From NCBI RefSeq assembly GCF_007713685.1, contig NZ_VMRJ01000002.1, positions 248,001-312,000 of the forward strand: a stretch of 64,000 nt of DNA. Direction: 5' to 3'. Position numbers and translations under genes: made by a program. The stretch comes from Hymenobacter setariae (GTDB taxonomy: Bacteria; Bacteroidota; Bacteroidia; Cytophagales; Hymenobacteraceae). The notes beneath the pieces were generated by a model. That model made no database searches and was not told the origin of the DNA. It worked only from the letters and a program-made list of their open reading frames with translations. Shown piece after piece: positions 52,039 through 62,123 of this stretch. Each line of letters opens with the position of its first letter. Positions within the stretch are counted from its first letter, which is position 1.

Positions 52039-53232
52039 ATGTCTTCTTTCTTCGCCAAAGCGGCGGCTACACCCGCTGCTGCCGTGGCCGCTGGCCTGCT
52101 CCTAGGTGCCTGCAACGGCAATAATGCTGCCGATAACCAGGCCCGTGGCACCATGCCCGCCGACTCGACCGCTGCCCACGTGCCAGCCCCCGCGCCCGCC
52201 AACTCGCCGCTCACCATCGTGGCCGAAATCAACGCCCCCCAAATTACTGGTGTGGCCGTAGCGCCGGGCGGCAAAATATTCGCTTTCTCGCCTCGCTGGG
52301 ATTACAACCCTACCAATCCGGTAGCGCTGGTAACGGGCAAAAACACTCTAGCGCCCTATCCGGATGCTAAATGGTGCATGTGGAACGACTCACTACATAA
52401 CGAGCCCCAAAAGCATTGGATTTGCCCGCAGGCCGGCTACGTCGATACCAAAGGCCACCTCTGGATAGTAGACCCCGCCTCGCCTGGCCTCAAGTATACT
52501 GTGCCCGGCGGCCCTAAGCTCGTTGAAACTGACCCAGCTACTAGTACGGTGGTTCGCACCATTGCCATCCCCGAAAGCGTAGCCCCACGCAAGTCGTACC
52601 TCAACGACGTGCGTATTGACCTGCAAAACAATTACGCATATATGACTGAGTCGGGCACCGGCTCGCTGGTAGTTGTCGACCTAAAAACTGGCACTTCACG
52701 TGCCCTACTCAAGCAGCAACCCTCGACACTGCCCACTCCCGGCTTTGTGACCAAGGCGCAGGGCCATGCTCTCATCGACCCTATGGGCAAGCCAGGTTCT
52801 TTTAAAGCTGATGGCATTGCCTTGAGCACTGACAATCAATACCTCTACTATCGCGCTTTGTCCGGCCACGAGCTTTATCGCATTAAGACTGACATATTGC
52901 GTAACCCAGCGCTCAGTGCTGCTCAAGTAAACGCTGCCCCAGAAAAACTGCCTGATGCACCTGCATGCGATGGCATGGAAATAGACAGCAAAGGCAATCT
53001 CTACCTCACAGCTTTTGAAACGGGTGCCATTCTACGCCGCACGCCCGATGGTAAGACCGAGACGCTAGTGCAAGAAGAGCGCCTACAGTGGCCCGATACA
53101 TTTGCATGGGACCCTGATGGCAAGAGCCTCTATTTCACTGTGTCAGAGCTTGACCTTACGCCAAATTGGAACAAAGGAGTAGCACCAGCACACGAGCCAT
53201 TCCGCATTTATAAAATGGCTGCTACCAAGTAA
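52039..53232 (+). CDS. Yellow/major royal jelly-like (L-dopachrome tautomerase-related) lipoprotein
   Basis: A 397-residue lipoprotein (LLLGAC, Cys at about residue 26), followed by a Pro/Ala-rich linker. The rest is a six-bladed beta-propeller of the MRJP/yellow type: PQITGVAVAPGGKIFAFSPRW, YVDTKGHLWIVDPASPG, YLNDVRIDLQNNYAYMTESGTGSLVVVDLKTG, KADGIALSTDNQYLYYRALSGHELYRI, CDGMEIDSKGNLYLTAFETG, and the late WPDTFAWDPDGKSLYFTVSEL. Bacterial members are periplasmic lactonase-like or binding proteins of uncertain substrate. Single gene with its own terminator. Confidence 0.88.
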   Translation: MSSFFAKAAATPAAAVAAGLLLGACNGNNAADNQARGTMPADSTAAHVPAPAPANSPLTIVAEINAPQITGVAVAPGGKIFAFSPRWDYNPTNPVALVTGKNTLAPYPDAKWCMWNDSLHNEPQKHWICPQAGYVDTKGHLWIVDPASPGLKYTVPGGPKLVETDPATSTVVRTIAIPESVAPRKSYLNDVRIDLQNNYAYMTESGTGSLVVVDLKTGTSRALLKQQPSTLPTPGFVTKAQGHALIDPMGKPGSFKADGIALSTDNQYLYYRALSGHELYRIKTDILRNPALSAAQVNAAPEKLPDAPACDGMEIDSKGNLYLTAFETGAILRRTPDGKTETLVQEERLQWPDTFAWDPDGKSLYFTVSELDLTPNWNKGVAPAHEPFRIYKMAATK

Positions 53233-53245
53233 ACGGCAGCTTTGC

Positions 53246-53290
53246 AAAAAGCCCACTGTTGCCACTTAGGTGCCACGCAGTGGGCTTTTT
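53246..53290 (+). terminator. Rho-independent terminator
   Basis: A 13-bp stem AAAAAGCCCACTG/CAGTGGGCTTTTT (53246-53258 with 53278-53290) with a 19-base loop, ending in a T run, 14 bases after the stop of the gene at 52039. Confidence 0.88.
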
Positions 53291-53439
53291 AGCAGGAAAA
53301 GCTACGGGAAAATCCAGTTTTTTACGTTAGCTTGGTAAACTTTTAAGATTATAAATCAGCAGTCACTGAAGCTAACGAGTTGACCACAGGCCTTATTTGC
53401 GTAACCGCATATAGGTTTTTAGGTTATTCTCAGATAGTT

Positions 53440-53447
53440 TACTTTTG
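53440..53447 (+). promoter_or_regulatory. Candidate -7 element (TACTTTTG) for sucA
   Basis: Exact TAnnTTTG, 36 bases upstream of the sucA ATG at 53484, in an AT-rich stretch (53291-53483) with no ORF. The upstream T-run near 53416-53420 may serve as a weak -33. Confidence 0.55.
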
Positions 53448-53483
53448 CACTGCTTGTCGTAGCCTTTTCAATTCCCACTCCAT

Positions 53484-56408
<2,925 letters not shown>

Positions 56409-56535
56409 TCTTTCAATTTGAGCTGCTAGCGCTGCGATAATTACTCGCAGTCTATCTTTTCTGTCAATTTTTAGCAGTCGGCCATCTATTGCGTAGTGCC
56501 GTTTCCCTGCCCATTCTATTCTTTGCCATTCTCAG

Positions 56536-58185
56536 ATGCCCACCGAAATTAAAATTCCCGCCGTTGGCGAATCCATCACCGAAGTAACCATTGCCAAATG
56601 GCTCAAAGCTGATGGCGAAGCCGTGAAGCGCGACGAAGTAATTGCCGAGCTCGAATCGGACAAAGCCACATTTGAGTTGCCCGCTGAGGCTGATGGTACC
56701 CTCAAAATCCGTGTGGCCGAAGGCGAAACGATTGGCATTGGTACGGTTATCGCCGAGCTAGATGGTGCTGGCGCACCGGCTAGCAATGGCCAAGCTGCGG
56801 CACCCGCTGCTGGCGGCGACGCCCTAGCCCAAGGTGAGCAAAACCCCCAAGCTAGCGACCAAGCCGGCTATGGTGGCCAGCCCGCCGACCGCCCCGCAGC
56901 TGACCCTGCTACGCCTGGTGCACCTGCCGCTGCCCCAGCAGCTAGCAGCAGCTCGGTTGAAATGAAAATTCCTGCCGTAGGTGAGTCTATCACCGAAGTG
57001 ACGGTGGCCAAATGGCTGAAGCCCGACGGCGCGCAAGTAAGCCGCGACGAGGTGATTGCCGAGTTAGAATCGGACAAAGCCACGTTTGAGCTGCCTGCTG
57101 AGGGTAGTGGTACCCTGCGCCACGCCGTGAAAGAAGGCGACACTATTAGCATCGGCGCTACCATTGCGCACATTGAAGGTGGTAGCGGAGCAGCTGCGGC
57201 TCCGGCCGCCAGCGCACCTGCCGCTGCTGCGTCGGCCCCTGCTGCCCCAGCTCAGGCTGCTACTAGCGGCGCGGCCACCTACGCTACTGGCGTGCCTTCG
57301 CCGGCCGCTGGCAAAATCCTAGGTGAGAAAGGCATCAACGCCGCCGACGTAAACGGCACCGGTCGTGATGGCCGCATCACTAAGGAGGATGCTCAGAATG
57401 CTCAAGCCAAGCCGGCAGCTGCTCCGGCACCAGCAGCTGCTCCTGTTGCTTCGGCGCCTGCTGCGCAGGCTGCCCCAGCTGGCGAGCGCGGTCAGCGCCG
57501 CGAGCGCATGAGCAATCTGCGCAAGACGGTAGCCCGTCGCCTCGTATCGGTAAAAAACGAGACGGCCATGCTCACTACTTTCAATGAGGTGAACATGCAG
57601 CCCATCATGGACCTGCGCAACAAGTTTAAAGACAAGTTCAAGGAGAAAAATGGCGTGGGCCTAGGCTTCATGTCATTCTTCACTAAGGCCGTGTGCGTAG
57701 CCTTGAAAGAGTGGCCCGCCGTGAATGCTTATATCGACGGCGACAGCATCGTGTACTCTGACTTCTGCGACATCAGCATCGCTGTATCGGCCCCGAAAGG
57801 CTTGGTTGTGCCCGTGATTCGCAATGCTGAGAAGCTGAGCTTCGATGGCGTGGAAAAGGAAGTAGTGCGCCTAGCTGGCCTAGCCCGCGACAATAAGCTC
57901 ACCATCGAACAGATGACGGGTGGTACGTTCACCATCACCAATGGTGGCATCTTTGGCTCGATGATGAGCACGCCTATTATCAATGCGCCGCAGTCGGCCA
58001 TCCTAGGTATGCATAATATTATCCAGCGCCCAGTAGCCGAAAATGGACAAGTGGTTATCCGCCCCATGATGTACCTAGCGTTGAGCTACGACCACCGCAT
58101 TATCGATGGCCGCGAGTCGGTGTCATTCTTGGTTCGTGTCAAAGAATTGCTAGAAGACCCTACGCGTTTGTTGTTAGGCGTTTAA
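56536..58185 (+). CDS. sucB: 2-oxoglutarate dehydrogenase E2, dihydrolipoyllysine succinyltransferase, two lipoyl domains
   Basis: A 549-residue E2 acyltransferase. It carries two lipoyl domains in tandem, each with [11 protein letters not shown]; the lipoylated lysines are Lys43 and Lys181. Most succinyl-type E2 proteins have one. Ala/Pro-rich linkers follow, then the E3-binding domain ([15 protein letters not shown] ... [13 protein letters not shown]), and the trimeric catalytic domain with [21 protein letters not shown] and the active-site [13 protein letters not shown] (His520, Asp524). The TFNEVNM and YDHRIIDG patterns mark the succinyltransferase type. Terminator 58205-58240 closes the sucAB unit. 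The E3 gene is about 3.9 kb downstream. Confidence 0.95.
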   Translation: MPTEIKIPAVGESITEVTIAKWLKADGEAVKRDEVIAELESDKATFELPAEADGTLKIRVAEGETIGIGTVIAELDGAGAPASNGQAAAPAAGGDALAQGEQNPQASDQAGYGGQPADRPAADPATPGAPAAAPAASSSSVEMKIPAVGESITEVTVAKWLKPDGAQVSRDEVIAELESDKATFELPAEGSGTLRHAVKEGDTISIGATIAHIEGGSGAAAAPAASAPAAAASAPAAPAQAATSGAATYATGVPSPAAGKILGEKGINAADVNGTGRDGRITKEDAQNAQAKPAAAPAPAAAPVASAPAAQAAPAGERGQRRERMSNLRKTVARRLVSVKNETAMLTTFNEVNMQPIMDLRNKFKDKFKEKNGVGLGFMSFFTKAVCVALKEWPAVNAYIDGDSIVYSDFCDISIAVSAPKGLVVPVIRNAEKLSFDGVEKEVVRLAGLARDNKLTIEQMTGGTFTITNGGIFGSMMSTPIINAPQSAILGMHNIIQRPVAENGQVVIRPMMYLALSYDHRIIDGRESVSFLVRVKELLEDPTRLLLGV

Positions 58186-58204
58186 TAGAATTAATATAAC
58201 TTTA

Positions 58205-58240
58205 AAAAGGCCTACTCTTTTTTTAAGAGTGGGCCTTTTC
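58205..58240 (+). terminator. Rho-independent terminator of sucB
   Basis: A 14- to 15-bp stem (AAAAGGCC-ACTCTT with AAGAGT-GGCCTTTT, one bulge) with a T loop, followed by CTTTT, 19 bases after the stop. Confidence 0.85.
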
Positions 58241-58259
58241 TTTTGCAACTATTGCTAAA

Positions 58260-58274
58260 TACTGATAATCAGTA
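58260..58274. promoter_or_regulatory. Palindrome TACTGAT-A-ATCAGTA, candidate operator
   Basis: A perfect 7-1-7 palindrome 41 bases upstream of the -33 box of the Crp/Fnr gene. The half-site TGAT/ATCA is the kind read by Crp/Fnr proteins, but the 1-base spacing is shorter than the usual 4 to 6. It could be an autoregulatory site or a site for another factor. Confidence 0.4.
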
Positions 58275-58314
58275 AGGAAAACTTATTTATATTCACGAGG
58301 TAAATATATTTGTT

Positions 58315-58346
58315 TTTGTGTTTTTTTATTTATAATGCTAATTTTG
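58315..58346 (+). promoter_or_regulatory. Bacteroidota-type promoter (TTTG-N20-TAATTTTG) of the Crp/Fnr gene
   Basis: TTTG at 58315-58318 and TAATTTTG at 58339-58346 are 20 bases apart, which fits the -33/-7 pattern of the Bacteroidota housekeeping sigma factor. The ATG at 58377 is 31 bases further. This is the best-formed promoter seen in the window and it also rules out an earlier in-frame ATG at 58335 as the start. Confidence 0.7.
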
Positions 58347-58376
58347 GTATGTCCGCTATATACTTACTATTATCAC

Positions 58377-59084
58377 ATGCAACGCTTTACCAAACCTGAG
58401 TGCCAGACGTGCCCTCACCGCAAAAACCCATTGATGAGTTGCTGCTCACCAGAAGAATTGGAATTTACTAGCAGTAACAAGACAACTCATTACTATCAAA
58501 AGGGGCAATACATCTACCAGGAGGGCAACCACGCCATGGGCCTATTCTGCATCAGCCAAGGAAAAATAAAGTTGTCGAAGGCAGCAGGAGACAATAAAGA
58601 GCAGATTGTGCACCTGCTCCGGGAAGGTGGGGTAATGGGCTACCGCGCTCTACTAGCTGGCTCACGATACACGCATTCAGCGGTAGCGCTCGAAGACTGT
58701 GTGGTATGCTTTATGCCACGCCCAGACTTCTTGCGTCTAGTGCAAGCAAACCAGCAGTTTTCGATGAGTTTGATGCAACTTCTAGCACAGACGCTTGGGC
58801 TGGCGGAAGAGCGGATGATGCACCTCGCTTATAAGCCAGTACGCGAACGCTTAGCAGGAGCTTTGTTACTCGTGCAGCAAACCTTTCAGCGAGATGATGA
58901 TGCACTGCCCTTCCGTATTGCACTAGGCCGCGAAGATTTAGCGGCCCTCGTAGGTACTGCTAAGGAAACAGTTAGCCGACTGCTTTCCGAATTCAAGGAT
59001 GCGGGAATGATTGCTACGCGTGGTAGTCAAATTACGATTTTGAAGCCAATGCGGCTGCAAGAGCTCGCTACCATGTACGATTAA
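58377..59084 (+). CDS. Crp/Fnr family transcriptional regulator with N-terminal cysteines
   Basis: A 235-residue regulator started at the ATG at 58377. The N terminus has CQTCPHRKN followed by MSCC, four cysteines within 16 residues, the same general position as the FeS-type cysteines of Fnr, though the spacing is not the classic one. The cyclic-nucleotide-binding fold follows (YYQKGQYIYQEGNHAMGLFCISQGKIKL ... LREGGVMGYRALLAG). The phosphate-binding segment lacks a clear RAA-type cAMP motif. The C terminus is a winged helix-turn-helix with GREDLAALVGTAKETVSRLLSEFKDAGMI. It may sense redox or oxygen. It precedes the Roadblock/LC7 module. Confidence 0.93.
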   Translation: MQRFTKPECQTCPHRKNPLMSCCSPEELEFTSSNKTTHYYQKGQYIYQEGNHAMGLFCISQGKIKLSKAAGDNKEQIVHLLREGGVMGYRALLAGSRYTHSAVALEDCVVCFMPRPDFLRLVQANQQFSMSLMQLLAQTLGLAEERMMHLAYKPVRERLAGALLLVQQTFQRDDDALPFRIALGREDLAALVGTAKETVSRLLSEFKDAGMIATRGSQITILKPMRLQELATMYD

Positions 59085-59494
59085 AAATCCTAGGTCACAG
59101 ATTCTAGCTAGACAGGCGAGCTAAGTTATTTACAGGCTAGTAATCTGGCTTATTGGCTTATATCTGCAGCCAATTGCATAAAAGCTAAACGAGGATGTTA
59201 TTATTTTAATTATAATTACCTCAAAAGCTAAAAATTGCATATTTTGATTACAATCATCACTGAAAGTGATATTAGTCATTTTTCAAAACCAGACCTGCTC
59301 CGAGCTTTGTCATAGTCAAAAGGAAAGAGTCACTAAACTATATGTAGTTAAATTATATTTGATAAACAGACAGTTATAAAATTAGCTATTTTGTATTATG
59401 CCAATATTAGATATTTATAAAATTTAAATTGTCATCAACTCCACCTAATTAAACAGAATATTGAACAGGCCGGCAGTAGATTAGCCCGGATGCT
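59085..59494 (+). other. AT-rich intergenic region, 410 bases
   Basis: No supported gene. This stretch is strongly AT-rich (roughly two thirds A+T by eye) against a GC-rich background. It contains a Crp/Fnr-box-like palindrome at 59244-59257. No perfect TAnnTTTG promoter was found, and there is no terminator hairpin after the Crp/Fnr gene, so readthrough into the LC7 genes is possible. Confidence 0.6.
59244..59257. promoter_or_regulatory. Crp/Fnr-box-like site TTGAT-TACA-ATCAT
   Basis: Matches the Fnr-type consensus TTGAT-N4-ATCAA in nine of ten defined positions. It lies 160 bases downstream of the Crp/Fnr gene and 237 bases upstream of the first LC7-like gene, so it may tie that module to the regulator. 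A chance match in AT-rich DNA is possible. Confidence 0.45.
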
Positions 59495-59953
59495 ATGAAT
59501 CTTCCTTTTCTTCGCAACCTGCCAGGTTTAGGACGTCGTCCTTTATTCAAGGTAGTAGCTACTTCCGAAGCAACAGCTACTGGCGCTGAAGCAGCATTAC
59601 AATACCTGCTAGCCGAACTACCAGAATTACTGATGGCGGCTGTAGTAGCAGTGGATTCAGGACAGGTGCTGGCAAGCTATGCTACCCAGCCTCAGCTATG
59701 GCCTAGCACCGCAGCCCCCTTTTGGATAGCAGCAGTGCAACAGCTACAGGCTAGCCAAGTTGCTCAGGACTCAGAACTCGAGCAGCTAGAAGAAATATTA
59801 ATCACGTTGCCATCGCAGCTGCACTTGCTTCACCTAACACCAACCCGGCAGTATCTACTCTGCCTAGCAATAGCAGAAACGGATACCAACCTAGCCCTAG
59901 CCCGCGAAATCATGCGGCAGGCTTCTGACCTGACCACCAAAACGCTTATTTAA
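59495..59953 (+). CDS. Roadblock/LC7-like domain protein (first copy)
   Basis: A 152-residue cytoplasmic protein. The segment LEEILITLPSQLHLLHLTPTRQYLLCLAIAETDTNLALAREIMRQ matches, position by position, a segment of the protein at 60813-61340 (IEDILITLTNQLHLIKLN ... NLAIAREVLR), so the two are paralogues. The order helix (about residues 30-45), strand with AAVVAVDSGQVLASY, helix, strand and strand pattern, then helix is that of the Roadblock/LC7 (MglB-like) fold. Such proteins bind or activate small Ras-like GTPases such as MglA, or act as scaffolds. No GTPase gene is in the window. The N-terminal 30 residues are variable. Confidence 0.7.
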   Translation: MNLPFLRNLPGLGRRPLFKVVATSEATATGAEAALQYLLAELPELLMAAVVAVDSGQVLASYATQPQLWPSTAAPFWIAAVQQLQASQVAQDSELEQLEEILITLPSQLHLLHLTPTRQYLLCLAIAETDTNLALAREIMRQASDLTTKTLI

Positions 59954-60026
59954 CTACACAATCGTTTCCCATTTATCAACGTCCAATTAATCAGTTCCCT
60001 TCTCACCCTTTACACCCTTCTTACCC

Positions 60027-60713
60027 ATGAAACTAACTGCTACTCCTTTCGATGCTCAAACCGGCGAATTGCTACCTGTTTACCGGGATGCGTACCTGCG
60101 CGGTGACCTTGCCCGGTCGTCGGCACAAGCTGTAGAAGACTACCTGCGCCGCGATGCCAACGAGGCTTACTCGGTAGTGACGCGCTGGCACCACCTGCAA
60201 GCCGACGAAAACCAAGCTGCTGCCCCTAGCTGGGTTGGGCGCCAGCTGCAATTCATGCGTGAGCAACCCCAGCGCTTCCGTCGCCGGGCCATGAGCTTTG
60301 TAATGATGGGTGCTCTAGTCGCCGGAGCTTCTATGGCCGCTAACCTGCCCGCCAGCAAGCTGCCTACCACTAACCTATCGGCCTCGGCCGCTAGCCTATC
60401 GGCCGCCTCCGAAGCTGCCATTGCTCCGGAAGCTGCGTTGGCCCGCACTGTAGTGCTACACGGCCGCATTCTAAACGAAAAAGGCTTGCCGCTGGCCGGT
60501 GCTACCGTGCTCCAAAAAGGCACTGCCTATGGCACTAGCACCGACGCAAACGGCAACTACAGCCTGCGTGTGGCAGCTGGTAGCCAGGCTACGCTTCAGT
60601 ACGGCTACGGTGGCTATACCGAGCAAGAAGTAAAAGCTGCTAATGCCACCGCCACCACTGCGGTAGTACTACAGCCTAAGCAAAGCAAGCGCAAGCACTT
60701 CCTATTCTTTTAA
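60027..60713 (+). CDS. Membrane protein with anti-sigma-like N terminus and carboxypeptidase-regulatory-like C terminus
   Basis: A 228-residue bitopic protein. The N-terminal 90 residues (YRDAYLRGDLARSSAQAVEDYLRRDANEAY) resemble the helical start of anti-sigma factors but lack zinc-binding cysteines. One transmembrane helix lies at about 92-112 (MSFVMMGALVAGASMAANL). A Ser/Ala-rich linker follows, then a carboxypeptidase-regulatory-like beta domain (VVLHGRILNEKGLPLAGATVLQKGTAYGTSTDANGNYSLRV), ending in a basic tail. The domain order, cytoplasmic helices, one membrane pass, periplasmic regulatory domain, is that of an envelope signal transducer. It is placed between the two LC7-like genes, 73 bases from the first and 99 bases from the second. 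Confidence 0.75.
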   Translation: MKLTATPFDAQTGELLPVYRDAYLRGDLARSSAQAVEDYLRRDANEAYSVVTRWHHLQADENQAAAPSWVGRQLQFMREQPQRFRRRAMSFVMMGALVAGASMAANLPASKLPTTNLSASAASLSAASEAAIAPEAALARTVVLHGRILNEKGLPLAGATVLQKGTAYGTSTDANGNYSLRVAAGSQATLQYGYGGYTEQEVKAANATATTAVVLQPKQSKRKHFLFF

Positions 60714-60812
60714 TTGAGTTGCGAAGAAGAGGTGAGGCTAGTGCAAAGGACCTGAAGGCAGTATCCGAAGCACTAGCTTACCCTTTGCTCGCTTACCCCT
60801 TATTACGCCTGC

Positions 60813-61340
60813 GTGAAAGCAAGGACTTATCGCAAGCTCGTTGCCAAAAAGAGGCAAGAAGACGAGCTCCTATCACTAGTTGCTAATTCGCCTTCCGTCG
60901 ATTCAACGTCCACTGATTCAGTTTCCAACGATTATATACCTTACACTACCCTAGCCCAAATGGCATACTCTAAAAACAACCCGGCTGGCCAAACGGTCGA
61001 AGCTATCATTTCCGATTTGCCCGGCCTCGTAGCCATTGCAATAGTTGATGTGACATCGGGCATGGCCCTTGCTTCGCACTCCAATTCGCCCACTATCAAC
61101 CCTGAAACGGCGGCTGCCTATAACACGGAGGTAGTAAAGCAGAAGCAGAAGGCTATGAGCGCCCTCAAGCTAACGGAGGAGAATATTGAAGATATCCTTA
61201 TCACGCTGACCAATCAGCTACACCTTATTAAGCTGAACGCGGCGGGTAATAAGTTTATTTACCTAGTAGTAAACTCGCGCGAAACGAACCTGGCTATTGC
61301 CCGGGAAGTGTTGCGCTCACACGCATCAGCGATGAACTAG
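60813..61340 (+). CDS. Roadblock/LC7-like domain protein (second copy)
   Basis: A 175-residue protein read from the GTG at 60813; an ATG at 60960 would leave 126 residues that still hold the whole domain. After a Ser/Thr/Asp-rich segment, the LC7-like domain runs from about residue 57: VEAIISDLPGLVAIAIVDVTSGMALASHS, then a helix with many Lys, then IEDILITLTNQLHLIKLNAAGNKFIYLVVNSRETNLAIAREVL. The 'P-G-L-V-A-I-A-I-V-D' strand and the final helix are typical of this fold. It is the paralogue of the protein at 59495. Terminator 61366-61396 closes the group. Confidence 0.7.
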   Translation: MKARTYRKLVAKKRQEDELLSLVANSPSVDSTSTDSVSNDYIPYTTLAQMAYSKNNPAGQTVEAIISDLPGLVAIAIVDVTSGMALASHSNSPTINPETAAAYNTEVVKQKQKAMSALKLTEENIEDILITLTNQLHLIKLNAAGNKFIYLVVNSRETNLAIAREVLRSHASAMN

Positions 61341-61365
61341 TCGGTAGCGACCCGGCTTTTTTGTT

Positions 61366-61396
61366 CAAAAGCCCGCCCGGTTTCGGGTGGGCTTTT
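61366..61396 (+). terminator. Rho-independent terminator
   Basis: Stem CAAAAGCCC-GCCCG / CGGGT-GGGCTTTTG with a 4-base loop, 25 bases after the stop of the second LC7-like gene. Confidence 0.85.
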
Positions 61397-61476
61397 GTGT
61401 GTACTAGGGGTATATTTTATCGGTGAGCGTGGCTTTTGCGTACTGCAGTTAAATCTTAATTCAATCGATTTTCCTC

Positions 61477-61986
61477 ATGGCATCTGTTTCTTCTGCTTCT
61501 CGAAGCGCTAGGTTTTGGCCTACTCTAGGTTTTGCAGCCATCACGGGCTCGCGAGCAACCAGCGGCCCAGTTTTCCTTAGCCAGTACTTGGCCGGCCAAG
61601 CGCTAGCGCCGGGCTTTGCAAGCTCGCCACTACGCTTCTTGGCCAAGCCGGGCGTAGCTAAAACACTGAAATTTCTTATCGCCGGCGAGTTTGTAGGCGA
61701 CAAGCTGCCGAATACTCCCAATCGCATTGTGCCGCAGCAGCTTTCGACGCGAGCTGCCTCAGGGGCGCTGGTGGGCGCGGCGCTCTATAAAGCCAAGGGT
61801 GGCAGTGCCGTAAGTGGCGCACTCATTGGTGCCCTAGGTACTGTAGCAGCTACTTACCTTACCTATTACCTGCGCAAGGGTATTAGCGACAAGACAGGTA
61901 CGCCCACAGGGCTGGTTGGGGCCGGCGAAGATGCCTTGGTGCTGGCTAGTGGCTCGGCATTAGCCAAGGGCTTAGCGAAGAAATAG
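61477..61986 (+). CDS. DUF4126-like membrane-associated protein
   Basis: A 169-residue protein with Ala/Gly-rich segments that can form several short membrane or glycine-zipper-like helices (ASGALVGAALYKAKGG, VSGALIGALGTVAATYLTYYLR). The features ITGSRATSGPVFL, EFVGDKLPNTPNRIVPQQLSTRAASGALVGAALY are in line with DUF4126, a membrane family of unknown function. It stands alone between the terminator of the LC7 group and the E3 gene. Assignment by pattern only. Confidence 0.7.
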   Translation: MASVSSASRSARFWPTLGFAAITGSRATSGPVFLSQYLAGQALAPGFASSPLRFLAKPGVAKTLKFLIAGEFVGDKLPNTPNRIVPQQLSTRAASGALVGAALYKAKGGSAVSGALIGALGTVAATYLTYYLRKGISDKTGTPTGLVGAGEDALVLASGSALAKGLAKK

Positions 61987-62073
61987 GTGCCTAGGGCAGA
62001 ACAGCACGTTCTTAGTACCTAAGGTGTTGAAGACACGGGTGTGGTTGGCGAGTATTCGCCCGCCGCACCCGTG

Positions 62074-62081
62074 TATCTTTG
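62074..62081 (+). promoter_or_regulatory. Candidate -7 element (TATCTTTG) for lpdA
   Basis: Exact TAnnTTTG, 42 bases upstream of the ATG at 62124. It shows that lpdA probably has its own promoter rather than being read from sucAB. Confidence 0.5.
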
Positions 62082-62123
62082 TAGGGCTGGCCTCGGGCTG
62101 GGTTGAACCTGTTTTTTACGATT

